DNA from: an uncultured Bacteroides sp.
GTDB lineage: Bacteria; Bacteroidota; Bacteroidia; Bacteroidales; Bacteroidaceae
Reading direction: 5' to 3'
Length of the DNA stretch: 64,000 bases
Assembly: GCF_959029255.1 (NCBI RefSeq)
Contig: NZ_CAUFUE010000008.1
Coordinates: 1 to 64,000 of the forward strand
In this document: piece by piece, positions 1 to 8,544 of the stretch
Position numbering within the stretch: the stretch's first letter is position 1
Layout of the letters: each line of letters starts with the position of its first letter
Position numbers and translations under genes: made by a program
Notes under the pieces: model-generated
The model's database searches: none
What the model was told of the DNA's origin: nothing
The model's input: only the letters and a program-made list of their open reading frames with translations

Positions 1-16
1 TCCACGATTATTATTC

Positions 17-104
17 TTACCACAGCAATGATAGTTTATTACTACTGCAATGATACTTGCTTACTATTGCAATGATAGTTTCTTACCACAGCAATGGTAA
101 GATT
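17..104. repeat. Four 22-bp tandem repeats
   Basis: Four head-to-tail units of exactly 22 bp lie at 17-38, 39-60, 61-82 and 83-104. The consensus is close to TTACYACWGCAATGATAGTT plus two bases. Units 1-3 differ at a few positions and the fourth diverges at its end (GGTAAG). There are no spacers, so it is not a CRISPR array. It lies in the gene-free left edge (1-284), downstream of the leftmost minus-strand gene. Nothing else is recognisable in 105-284. Confidence 0.75.
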
Positions 105-284
105 AATAATCAGGGACAAAAATACTAGTTATCGGGACATAGGATGCTAATATTCAGGAGAAAAAAGAGGAGTTTACGGCAAGAAAAGAAATATAGCGCC
201 CTAGCATATATACTATTATATAGCATATACACCATCTGTAGGTTAAGAATATAAGGATTATAACAGAAAATATGTTCCCAAATA

Positions 285-623
285 CTATACTTCTTTTGCT
301 TCTTCCTGAGGAATGCGAATCGACGTATAAAGCTCTAGAACAGCGGCAATTGTAAGTGAGACAATCCACTCATTACCGTGAGTGAAAAGCATAAATGCTC
401 CTGTTAAGACCAAGAGCAAAGCAGCGAATATTTGTTGACGGCGCAGACGCTTTACATTAGGACTTTTACTTTTCGAGGGAGAATTGATTTGCGCCAAAGC
501 GACAAAAGTGGCACCAATGGTATATATATAAGGTGCAAACATCCAACCGGTGATATAAACAGCTGCCCCTATGAGAACCATGGCAGCACCTACGGTGAAA
601 AGAGCGGGTATTAATTGTTTCAT
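285..623 (-). CDS. Small conserved membrane protein, function unknown
   Basis: This encodes 112 residues with about four hydrophobic helices in two pairs (roughly 5-25, 30-45, 65-82 and 84-100), split by a basic loop containing KSKSPNVKRLRRQQ. No catalytic motif is visible, and I do not recognise a named family. Its start ATG overlaps the stop of the upstream FtsB/DivIC-like gene by 4 bp, so the two are translationally coupled and probably form one small operon. The coupling suggests an envelope or division role, but that is inference from context only. Confidence 0.75.
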   Translation of the reverse strand: MKQLIPALFTVGAAMVLIGAAVYITGWMFAPYIYTIGATFVALAQINSPSKSKSPNVKRLRRQQIFAALLLVLTGAFMLFTHGNEWIVSLTIAAVLELYTSIRIPQEEAKEV

Positions 624-928
624 TCTTCTACATCTTCTTCAAATACATAAATATCTTCATTGGGCTTTTTCATCAGATACTTTTCGCGCGCAATGCGTTC
701 AATAGCACCGGAATCGACGGCAAGTTCATTGAGACGACGGGTGTTTTCTTCATATTCCATACGATACTTGTCAATTTCTTCACGCAAGCGACTTTCCTCA
801 CGAGCATAACCCATACGGCGAACAATACTGTTCTCATCTAAAAATCCGATAAGCACCGCAAACAGCACAAGCGTAATCAAATACTTGTTCTTGCGGACAA
901 ATAACCAAAGGGAAGCAAGTTTATCCAC
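620..928 (-). CDS. Septum formation initiator family protein (FtsB/DivIC-like)
   Basis: This 102-residue bitopic protein has a short basic N-terminus, one membrane helix (about 15-32) and a long charged coiled coil (about 40-75). It ends in the IERIAREKYLMKKPNEDIYV segment typical of FtsB/DivIC proteins. Members of the family join FtsL and the FtsQ/DivIB partner in the divisome and link it to septal peptidoglycan synthesis. The length matches the family. It is transcribed divergently from dnaX and overlaps the downstream small membrane-protein gene by 4 bp. Confidence 0.88.
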   Translation of the reverse strand: MDKLASLWLFVRKNKYLITLVLFAVLIGFLDENSIVRRMGYAREESRLREEIDKYRMEYEENTRRLNELAVDSGAIERIAREKYLMKKPNEDIYVFEEDVEE

Positions 929-998
929 GTCGATTCAATGATTAAATATTATGAGCACAAAGATAAAAGGAATAACTGAAAAATTTCTTTTTTTTGCG

Positions 999-1006
999 TA
1001 CATTTG
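999..1006 (+). promoter_or_regulatory. Candidate -7 box for dnaX
   Basis: TACATTTG matches the Bacteroidetes -7 consensus TAnnTTTG and lies 20 bp before the dnaX ATG. No convincing -33 TTTG is seen at the usual spacing, so support is partial. Confidence 0.4.
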
Positions 1007-1026
1007 CACAATAAGAAGACTCTGAT

Positions 1027-2868
1027 ATGGAAAATTATATCGTATCGGCACGTAAGTACCGTCCATCTACCTTTGAGTCGGTGGTGGGACAGCGTGCTTT
1101 GACTACCACACTGAAAAATGCTATCGCCACGGGCAAACTGGCGCACGCCTATCTTTTTTGCGGTCCGCGAGGAGTAGGAAAGACGACTTGCGCCCGTATT
1201 TTTGCCAAAACCATCAACTGCATGAGTCCTACGGCAGATGGGGAAGCATGTAACCAATGCGAATCGTGTACGGCTTTCAACGAACAACGTTCTTATAATA
1301 TCCACGAACTGGATGCCGCTTCCAATAACTCCGTAGACGATATCCGCCAATTGGTAGAGCAAGTACGCATTCCGCCACAGATAGGTAAGTATAAGGTATA
1401 TATCATCGATGAGGTACACATGTTGTCCGCTTCCGCTTTCAATGCTTTCCTGAAGACATTGGAGGAACCGCCCAGACATGCCATTTTTATCCTTGCCACT
1501 ACCGAAAAGCATAAGATATTACCGACTATCCTGTCACGTTGCCAGATATATGATTTCAATCGCATCAGCGTAGAAGACACCGTAGCACACCTTGCATACG
1601 TGGCTTCCAAAGAAGGCATCACCGCCGAACCCGAGGCCCTGAATGTAATAGCGCTGAAAGCGGACGGTGGCATGCGTGATGCTTTATCTATCTTTGACCA
1701 GGTAGTAAGTTTCACGGGCGGACACATCACTTACCAAAGTGTGATTGAAAACCTCAATGTGCTGGATTATGAGTACTACTTCCGACTGACGGATTTCTTT
1801 CTTGAGAATAAAGTCAGCGATGCCCTGCTCTTACTGAATGATGTCTTGAACAAGGGATTCGATGGCAACCACTTCATCACGGGACTTTCTTCACACTTGC
1901 GTGATTTGCTGGTAAGTAAAGACCCAGCCACCTTGCCTTTGCTCGAAGTAGGCGCAAGTATCCGGGCACGATATCAAGCGCAAGCGCAAAAATGCCCGTT
2001 ACCATTTTTATATCGTGCCATGAAACTCTGCAACGACTGTGATTTGAGTTATCGTGCCAGTAAAAACAAAAGACTATTGGTGGAACTCACTTTGATACAA
2101 GTTGCACAGCTCACCGCCGAGGAGGACGATGCCGCTGGTGGGCGTAGCCCTAAACAAGCTATAAAACCCATATTTACGCAACCTGCCGCTGCACAGCAGC
2201 CACAGGCAGCTCATGCCATGCCCCAACCGCAGGCAAATAATGTTTCCCGCCCTGCGGCAGTTCCGGCAACACCCTCCACGGCACCTGCAACGAGCCCTGC
2301 TTCTCCTGTCAACCCGGCAGCTACCGCTATACCGCATGCCACACCTGCTTCCGTACTGTTGGCACAGGGCAAAGAAGAAAAGAAAATACCCGTCATGAAA
2401 ATGTCGGGACTCGGTGTGTCCATCAAACGCCCTAAAGCAGAAGATGAGCCACAAATTACAGCTACTACTCATGCTACACAACAAGCCCCACAGGTAGAAG
2501 AGGATTTCATTTTCAACGAAAGGGATGTCAATTACTATTGGCAAGAATATGCCGGGCGAATGCCTAAAGAACAGGTTGCCATTGCCAAACGAATGCAGAA
2601 TATGCACGTCAATCTTCTGAATGCCACGACGTTTGAAGCTGTAGTCGATAATGAAATCATAGCCAAAGAGTTCACTTTATTGATACCGGCCTTACAAGAT
2701 TATCTGCGTACCCGTCTAAAAAACCGCAAAGTCACCATGACTGTACGCATCAGTGCTCCTGCTGAAAAAGTCCGGGCATACGGCCGGGTAGAGAAATTCC
2801 AGATGATGGCGCAAAAGAACGATGCCCTGCTACAACTAAGAGATGAATTTGGCTTGGAACTTTACTAA
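1027..2868 (+). CDS. dnaX: DNA polymerase III subunit gamma/tau
   Basis: This is the clamp-loader ATPase of the replicative polymerase, 613 residues long. The AAA+ module begins at the N-terminus with Walker A GPRGVGKT (46-53). Next come the zinc-binding cysteines 65, 75, 78 and 81, then Walker B VYIIDEV (124-130), sensor-1 ATTE and the arginine-finger motif ILSRC (168-172). The collar domain follows, then a Pro/Ala-rich linker (about 380-440) and a tau-like C-terminal region (about 490-613). I saw no obvious A-rich slippery site that would produce a short gamma form. It is divergent from the FtsB-like gene; a pair of sensor kinases follows on the same strand, 133 bp downstream. Confidence 0.97.
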   Translation: MENYIVSARKYRPSTFESVVGQRALTTTLKNAIATGKLAHAYLFCGPRGVGKTTCARIFAKTINCMSPTADGEACNQCESCTAFNEQRSYNIHELDAASNNSVDDIRQLVEQVRIPPQIGKYKVYIIDEVHMLSASAFNAFLKTLEEPPRHAIFILATTEKHKILPTILSRCQIYDFNRISVEDTVAHLAYVASKEGITAEPEALNVIALKADGGMRDALSIFDQVVSFTGGHITYQSVIENLNVLDYEYYFRLTDFFLENKVSDALLLLNDVLNKGFDGNHFITGLSSHLRDLLVSKDPATLPLLEVGASIRARYQAQAQKCPLPFLYRAMKLCNDCDLSYRASKNKRLLVELTLIQVAQLTAEEDDAAGGRSPKQAIKPIFTQPAAAQQPQAAHAMPQPQANNVSRPAAVPATPSTAPATSPASPVNPAATAIPHATPASVLLAQGKEEKKIPVMKMSGLGVSIKRPKAEDEPQITATTHATQQAPQVEEDFIFNERDVNYYWQEYAGRMPKEQVAIAKRMQNMHVNLLNATTFEAVVDNEIIAKEFTLLIPALQDYLRTRLKNRKVTMTVRISAPAEKVRAYGRVEKFQMMAQKNDALLQLRDEFGLELY

Positions 2869-2940
2869 CCCACCTTAATAGAGCGCCTTACCCGAGAAAA
2901 ACAATTTTCAATAATAAGGAAATAAAAACTATATATTTAT

Positions 2941-2970
2941 TTTGATTTCTCCTTTTTATGTTTATTTTTG
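2941..2970 (+). promoter_or_regulatory. Bacteroidetes-type promoter for the sensor kinase pair
   Basis: TTTG (2941-2944), an 18-bp spacer and TATTTTTG (2963-2970) match the sigma-ABfr consensus. Transcription would start near 2977, giving a leader of about 25 nt. This supports translation starting at the TTG at 3002 and not further upstream. Confidence 0.6.
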
Positions 2971-3001
2971 CCAACAATAAACAAAATAGACAAACAGGGC
3001 A

Positions 3002-4888
3002 TTGAAAAGCGGATTTACCATACTGCTACTATTATGTGGAATGCTATTTATATCATCTACAAAAGTATACGCCAACCCCACGTATCAGAAACGCTTGTCA
3101 CAATTACAATCACTCATTCAAAGGGGAGTGCCCTACGATTCAAAAACATATCCGGACACAGTCATTGCATGGAGTGAGTATGTGATACCGCAAATAGAAG
3201 TGAAAGGAAATGAAGAACAATATTTCCTTTTACAACTTCAATTAACCAAAGCTTACTCTTTGCTGGGTGACATCAGCCTTGCTATGGATAGGGCTCGCAT
3301 CATGTACGAAGAAGCTAAAGCCATGCGATATGATTTTGGAATTGTACTTGCCAATCAAGCCATCGGCGAAGCTTATGCTATCGCTTATTTATCGGATAAA
3401 GCACTGGATTCCTTTGACGATGCACTGAACGAGCTATCCCATATTGCCGGGGATCATCCTTATCGGGCAGAATTACTTCTGCAAAAATCTCATGTCTTAC
3501 AACAAATAGGCCGGATGAAGGAATCCCAAAAGATACTTAAAGAACTGAACATTTTTTTGGATCAACATCCCAACCAATCACTTACTTTTGCCATTATAGT
3601 AGAAGAAACAAATTACGCCATTTCACACGGACATCTCTCACAAACCTATCTGGATAGAGCAAAAACATTATTGCAAAAGTTGGAATCCATATATAACCAA
3701 TCACCTGAGAAATATTACCGGTTTACGATAGATTATACTAAAGCCGCTTATTATCGCGCAAAAGGAGAATGGGATAAAAAATATTGGAACAAAGCCGTTG
3801 AAGCGTACGATAGTTTGTTGCACAATGTATCCGGAAACAAGCGTTCCACTTATTATCGATGGATATCTGCCGAAAAAATTCATCTATATAAGATACAAGG
3901 GCGTACATTGGAAGCCTGCCGTATTTATCAGGAACTTTTTCCAGCAACAGATACCATTGCTTCGCAAAGTTACGTGAGACAGATTGATGCTTTGAGGGCA
4001 AAATACCAGGTAGATCAGATTGAAATTGCCAGCGAGGGAGAATATAACAAGGTGATAACAAGCCTGTCCGTAGGCAGCATCACCCTGCTGATTTTATTTT
4101 CTTTCATAGCGCTACGCCTTAAGAAACAAAAAAAGAAAGTGGCGCTATCTACCCAAAAGTTAGAATGTTCTCGGCAAAACGCAGAAAATGCCATGCGTGC
4201 CAAAAGCATATTCTTGTCGAATATGAGCCACGAAATCCGTACTCCACTCAATGCTTTGTCCGGTTTTTCATCTCTATTGACCGAAGATGGACTGGATGAA
4301 GAAACCCGGCGTCAATGCAATGAGGTAATTCAGCAAAACTCTGAACTCTTACTGAAACTGATTAATGATGTAATTGATTTATCGAGCCTTGAATTTGGCA
4401 AAATGCAATTCTGTATCGCCAAGCATGACGCAGTGGCTATATGTAAAAATGTGGTAGATACCGTAAACAAGGTAAAGCAAACGCAAGCCGAAGTGTTATT
4501 CGTGACGGAACTTGAACAATTAGAAATTGAGACAGACGATTCACGTTTACAACAGGTTTTGATAAACCTACTTATTAACTCAACTAAATTTACCCCGCAA
4601 GGCAGCATCACTCTGAAATTGGAAAAGCAATCTGATGAATTGGCACTCTTCTCGGTTACAGACACCGGATGCGGTATTCCTTTGGAAAAGCAAGCGCAGA
4701 TATTCCAACGTTTTGAGAAACTGAACGAAAATGCGCAAGGCAGCGGACTGGGACTATCCATCTGCCAACTTATCATCGAGCATATCGGAGGAAAAATATG
4801 GATTGACTCTGAATATGTCAATGGCTCGCAATTCTTCTTTACCCACCCCATAAACCAAAAGCTAAATGGAAAGGAGGATAAAGTATGA
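3002..4888 (+). CDS. TPR-containing membrane sensor histidine kinase
   Basis: The protein has 628 residues. An N-terminal signal peptide ends near VYA (22-24). A periplasmic helical TPR-like sensor region spans about 30-340, with one membrane helix at about 352-372 and a short coiled coil after it. The HisKA domain has phospho-acceptor His410 in NMSHEIRTPLN. The HATPase domain has an N box (LINLLINSTKF), G1 DTGCGIP and G2 GSGLGLS. All kinase motifs are intact and there is no receiver domain, so the response regulator must be elsewhere. The start is TTG: an in-frame stop lies just upstream and no ATG would keep the signal peptide. The next gene overlaps its end by 4 bp and encodes a degenerate relative. 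Confidence 0.9.
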   Translation: MKSGFTILLLLCGMLFISSTKVYANPTYQKRLSQLQSLIQRGVPYDSKTYPDTVIAWSEYVIPQIEVKGNEEQYFLLQLQLTKAYSLLGDISLAMDRARIMYEEAKAMRYDFGIVLANQAIGEAYAIAYLSDKALDSFDDALNELSHIAGDHPYRAELLLQKSHVLQQIGRMKESQKILKELNIFLDQHPNQSLTFAIIVEETNYAISHGHLSQTYLDRAKTLLQKLESIYNQSPEKYYRFTIDYTKAAYYRAKGEWDKKYWNKAVEAYDSLLHNVSGNKRSTYYRWISAEKIHLYKIQGRTLEACRIYQELFPATDTIASQSYVRQIDALRAKYQVDQIEIASEGEYNKVITSLSVGSITLLILFSFIALRLKKQKKKVALSTQKLECSRQNAENAMRAKSIFLSNMSHEIRTPLNALSGFSSLLTEDGLDEETRRQCNEVIQQNSELLLKLINDVIDLSSLEFGKMQFCIAKHDAVAICKNVVDTVNKVKQTQAEVLFVTELEQLEIETDDSRLQQVLINLLINSTKFTPQGSITLKLEKQSDELALFSVTDTGCGIPLEKQAQIFQRFEKLNENAQGSGLGLSICQLIIEHIGGKIWIDSEYVNGSQFFFTHPINQKLNGKEDKV

Positions 4889-6855
4889 AACGTATGCTCA
4901 TAGCCTTATTCACCTTATTATATATAGGTGTACTTTCATTGCAGGCTCACGAACATTCACTCAGCCAAGTCAAAGACAGTTTGCTGCGCACATACCTTGC
5001 ATCACCTCCCGACTCATCGAGACTTGAAGTACTTCATTATATCGCCCGCCTGGACCAGCAAACTCCCACTTTCATTTATTATGAAAACAAGTTACTGCAA
5101 GAGGCTATCGCGCAGAAAAATATAAAATATCAAAGCACAGCCACTTACGACCACATCATCTATTATTACAATAAACTTGACCAGAAACATGTGGAGCAAT
5201 GGTTGCTGACTCTTGAGCAGCTGGCAGAAAGAAACGATTATTACGCAGACTACTTCAAAGGCAAAAAGATGCTGATAGAACTCTATACTATCAATCAAAA
5301 AATAGAACTTGCCATCAATGAGGCCAACGATATGTATAAAAGGGCCAAGAAGCTCAACAATCGTGACGGCATGCGCGTAGCTTCTCTCTGTCTGATGACC
5401 AACTATTTTGCATCCTACCGGTATAAGGAAGGTATCGCCCAACTGAACAGGGCGTTTGAACTGACTCATCCCGATGATACTCCCATGGAAATGGCAGACC
5501 TGCAAACCAAAGCAGTCCTTGCCTATTCTTTCCTGCACAATAATGATAAGCTGTTACAACACCTGAAGTTATTGGAAAAAGCAAAAGACAGGCTCGTGGC
5601 CGAAAGCAGGCCGATGCTATCCAACGGATACTTCAATCTATACATGCTGATTGAAATACAATACGCCCTTTTTTATATCCGCGACAAGCAACCCGAACAG
5701 GCATGGATACATTTGCAGAAAGCCGAAAAGTATTTAAATCCCAATACATTCCTGCCCTATCAGCTGACACGGTTAATAGCATACGCAGATTATTATGACC
5801 TGGTGAACGAAAAGGCCAAAGCCATGGATTATCTGGATAAGGCCATCGCTATAGTCACTCCGATTTCACCGGAAGATGCCATAACATATTCCGCCAAGAA
5901 AGCGAACTTGCTGGTAGAAATGGGATATTCGGACCAGGCACTCCCCATATATAAGGAAATAATGAGAGTAAAGGACTCCTTGTACACTTCCATGTCCACG
6001 TCGCAAATGAAACAGATACAATCTTTATATAACATGGACAAGCTGCTGTTGCAGAAAGAGCGGCGGCAAACCATGTACCAGTATATCTGCTTGATAGCCG
6101 CAGGCATTGTCCTTCTTTCGTTGTTACTTTTCATTATACAGATGTATCTAAGCAACAGACGATTAAAGAAAGACGAGCAGGAAATGCGCAGACTTACGGC
6201 CGTTGCCGAAGAAGCCAACGAGGTAAAAAGCCGTTTTCTAGCCAATATGAGCTACAATATACGAATTCCGCTGAACAATGTGGTTGGGTTTTCACAACTC
6301 CTCTCCACAGAAACAGGACTTGATGAAATTGAGCGGTATGAATATTCCTCCATTATTCAGGCAAACTCCAAAGAGTTGATACAATTGGTAAATGATGTGC
6401 TCGACCTTTCACGGCTAGAAGCTAACATGATGAAATTCCAGTTGCTAGACTACAGTGTAGAGGAATGGTGCAGCGAACTAAGTTGTATGATTGGAATGCG
6501 CAGTGAAGGTCAAATCAATTTAAAGCTGCACGCCCAAGTTGAGGGTGTACGCATTCATACCGATATCAATCGACTGACACAAATTGTTATCAATATGTTG
6601 CTTTGCCCCAATGAGTGTAAAGAAGTGCGTGAGGTGGTGATGACCTTGACATACGATGCTGACAGGAACGAGTTATCAGGGCGTGTAGAAAACAGCCCGT
6701 TGGTTGCTCCCGAATTTTCAGCATTGCAGAAAGTCTCTGTACAACAGAAAATCAATCAATTGTTTTTTGAACATTTCGGAGGAACTTACCTGATAGAAGA
6801 AACGACTTCAGAGGCACCTCCTGTATTAGTTTTCACTTATCCAGCAATTAATTAA
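4885..6855 (+). CDS. TPR-containing pseudo-histidine kinase
   Basis: This protein has 656 residues and the same layout as its upstream neighbour: a signal peptide (about 1-21), a TPR-like periplasmic region (about 30-390), a membrane helix (about 399-421), a coiled coil and a HisKA-like segment. That segment reads NMSYNIRIPLNN, so the phospho-acceptor His is Tyr457 and the following Glu is Asn. The ATPase part lacks a proper N box (INMLLCPNEC) and has no DxGxG or GxGxG motif. It therefore looks unable to bind ATP or autophosphorylate. The ATGA overlap with the intact kinase gene implies coupled translation. A heterodimeric partner or inhibitor role for the active kinase is inference. Confidence 0.85.
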   Translation: MKRMLIALFTLLYIGVLSLQAHEHSLSQVKDSLLRTYLASPPDSSRLEVLHYIARLDQQTPTFIYYENKLLQEAIAQKNIKYQSTATYDHIIYYYNKLDQKHVEQWLLTLEQLAERNDYYADYFKGKKMLIELYTINQKIELAINEANDMYKRAKKLNNRDGMRVASLCLMTNYFASYRYKEGIAQLNRAFELTHPDDTPMEMADLQTKAVLAYSFLHNNDKLLQHLKLLEKAKDRLVAESRPMLSNGYFNLYMLIEIQYALFYIRDKQPEQAWIHLQKAEKYLNPNTFLPYQLTRLIAYADYYDLVNEKAKAMDYLDKAIAIVTPISPEDAITYSAKKANLLVEMGYSDQALPIYKEIMRVKDSLYTSMSTSQMKQIQSLYNMDKLLLQKERRQTMYQYICLIAAGIVLLSLLLFIIQMYLSNRRLKKDEQEMRRLTAVAEEANEVKSRFLANMSYNIRIPLNNVVGFSQLLSTETGLDEIERYEYSSIIQANSKELIQLVNDVLDLSRLEANMMKFQLLDYSVEEWCSELSCMIGMRSEGQINLKLHAQVEGVRIHTDINRLTQIVINMLLCPNECKEVREVVMTLTYDADRNELSGRVENSPLVAPEFSALQKVSVQQKINQLFFEHFGGTYLIEETTSEAPPVLVFTYPAIN

Positions 6856-6977
6856 TTCACTGATTATCAACCAGTCAATATAGATATATCGAAGGTACAT
6901 TTTGGAGTCTTTATTTAGACAGTATACAAATTAGTTCTTTTTAATCAAGATTGGTAGTTAGTAATGAAGAAAACACT

Positions 6978-6985
6978 TATTTTTG
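6978..6985 (+). promoter_or_regulatory. -7 box of the ferredoxin promoter
   Basis: TATTTTTG matches TAnnTTTG and lies 39 bp before the ferredoxin ATG. A weak TTGG about 24 bp upstream could serve as the -33 element. Confidence 0.45.
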
Positions 6986-7024
6986 TCGAACCAATTAGTA
7001 CTAATAATTAAAAATTTAAAGAAA

Positions 7025-7195
7025 ATGGCTTACGTAATTAGTGAAGATTGTATTGCTTGCGGTACTTGTATCGATGAGTGTCCGGTAAGCGCTATCTCTG
7101 AAGGTGATATCTATCATATCGATCCAGAAGCTTGCACTGAGTGTGGTACTTGTGCTGATGTTTGTCCTTCTGAAGCAATTCATCCGGGAGAATAA
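7025..7195 (+). CDS. 2x[4Fe-4S] ferredoxin (clostridial type)
   Basis: This 56-residue protein has two classical CxxCxxCxxxCP motifs, CIACGTCIDECP (9-20) and CTECGTCADVCP (37-48). These bind two [4Fe-4S] clusters for low-potential electron transfer, for example with pyruvate:ferredoxin oxidoreductase in anaerobes. The start is placed at the ATG before AYVISEDC because that gives the usual family N-terminus; a longer reading from 6983 would include the promoter. It is a single-gene unit with its own promoter and a strong terminator just after the stop. Confidence 0.95.
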   Translation: MAYVISEDCIACGTCIDECPVSAISEGDIYHIDPEACTECGTCADVCPSEAIHPGE

Positions 7196-7217
7196 TACAA
7201 TCCTTAGAAAAAAAAGA

Positions 7218-7246
7218 AAGGCTCGGTTTCAATGAAACCGAGCCTT
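7218..7246. terminator. Bidirectional terminator between ferredoxin and aminotransferase
   Basis: A perfect 13-bp stem (7218-7230 with 7234-7246) and a 3-nt loop lie between two convergent genes. A-rich sequence precedes the stem and T-rich sequence follows it, so it can work on both strands. Confidence 0.9.
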
Positions 7247-7269
7247 CTTATTTTGTTCACTACACAAAG

Positions 7270-8463
7270 TTAAGCAAGTTTTGCCAAAGCTTCCTTGATT
7301 CGACGGATAGCTTCTACGATATTTTCATCGCTGGTAGCGTAACTCATACGAATACATTCAGGAGCGCCGAATGATGCACCACCAACACAAGCCACATGAG
7401 CAACTTCCAGCAGATACATTGCCAAATCATCAGAATCATTGATTTTACGGTCACCTACAGACTTACCGAAGAATGAGCTACATTTGGGGAACAGATAGAA
7501 AGCACCTTCCGGCACATTTACTTCAAATCCCGGGACTTCCTTAGCCAACTTTACAATGAGGTCACGACGACGTTCAAAAGCCTTGCGCATTTCTTCAACC
7601 GGAGCCTGCGTACCCGTATAGGCAGCTTCAGCAGCCTTTTGAGATACAGAACAAGGACCTGAAGTGTACTGACCTTGCAACTTATTGCAAGCCTTTACGA
7701 TATATTCCGGTCCGGCAATGAAACCAATACGCCAACCGGTCATGGCATACGCTTTGGAAACGCCGTTCACAATCACCGTACGTTCCTTCATTTCGGGGAA
7801 CTGGGCAATACTCTGATGCTTACCGATATAGTTAATATGCTCATAAATCTCGTCAGCAATCACAATCACCTGCGGATGCTTAGCCAATACGGCAGCCAGT
7901 CCGGCAAGTTCTTCCTTACTATATACTGAACCGGTCGGGTTGGACGGAGAACAGAGAATCAATGCTTTTGTCTTCGGAGTAATGGCAGCTTCCAGTTGAG
8001 CAGGTGTAATCTTAAAATCCTGTTCAATGCCTGCGGTTACAATCACCGGCTTACCTTCAGCAAGTTTCACCATTTCGGGATAGCTCACCCAGTAAGGTGC
8101 AGGAACGATAACCTCATCACCCGGATTTACCAATACCATTACAGTGTTGCAAACGGATTGTTTGGCACCATTGGCACAAGAGATTTGTGCGGCTGTATAT
8201 TCCAGACCGTTTTCTTTTTTCAGTTTCTCTACGATAGCATTACGCAAAGCCGGATAACCCGGAACAGGAGAATAGCGAGAGAAGTTGTCGTCTATCGCCT
8301 TTTTAGCAGCCTCCTTAATGTGGTCGGGTGTATTGAAATCGGGCTCACCGACACTCAGATTAATCACGTCTACACCTTGAGCTTTCAGCTCTGCACTCTT
8401 TTGAGACATAGCCAGTGTCGCAGAAGGCGACAAGCTGTTCAAGCGGTCTGATAATTGGTTCAT
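7270..8463 (-). CDS. Pyridoxal-phosphate aspartate aminotransferase, class I
   Basis: This 397-residue cytosolic fold-type I aminotransferase converts aspartate and 2-oxoglutarate to oxaloacetate and glutamate. Visible signatures are the N-terminal VINLSVGEPDF segment (34-43), CSPSNPTG (171-178), the ADEIYEH segment (203-209) and the PLP-binding Lys237 in VSKAYAMTGWRIGF. Arg244 of MTGWR and the C-terminal RMSYATS region carry the arginines expected for carboxylate binding. Length and order fit the AspC/PatA subgroup. Closely related aminotransferases may prefer other amino acids, so the exact substrate is not proven. It sits 81 bp downstream of ribBA on the same strand. Confidence 0.93.
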   Translation of the reverse strand: MNQLSDRLNSLSPSATLAMSQKSAELKAQGVDVINLSVGEPDFNTPDHIKEAAKKAIDDNFSRYSPVPGYPALRNAIVEKLKKENGLEYTAAQISCANGAKQSVCNTVMVLVNPGDEVIVPAPYWVSYPEMVKLAEGKPVIVTAGIEQDFKITPAQLEAAITPKTKALILCSPSNPTGSVYSKEELAGLAAVLAKHPQVIVIADEIYEHINYIGKHQSIAQFPEMKERTVIVNGVSKAYAMTGWRIGFIAGPEYIVKACNKLQGQYTSGPCSVSQKAAEAAYTGTQAPVEEMRKAFERRRDLIVKLAKEVPGFEVNVPEGAFYLFPKCSSFFGKSVGDRKINDSDDLAMYLLEVAHVACVGGASFGAPECIRMSYATSDENIVEAIRRIKEALAKLA

Positions 8464-8544
8464 TTTGTTTCTAATTAATGGTTGTTATGCAAATTTGGTT
8501 GCAAAATAAGCGATTTTATTTGGAACGAGAAAACAAAAAGACAG

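Noticed and set aside
17..104. Possible CRISPR array at the left edge
   Set aside because: The 22-bp units are directly adjacent with no spacers, and there are no cas genes.
154..369. A 71-codon minus-strand frame
   Set aside because: It overlaps the end of the small membrane-protein gene in another frame and has no start signal or similarity that I recognise.
2100..2400. Programmed frameshift in dnaX making a short gamma form
   Set aside because: I saw no A6G-like slippery sequence with a following hairpin; the A-rich stretch near 2375-2390 is interrupted.
6983..7195. A longer 70-residue reading of the ferredoxin
   Set aside because: It would start inside the promoter -7 region and adds a non-conserved extension; ATG 7025 gives the normal 56-residue protein.
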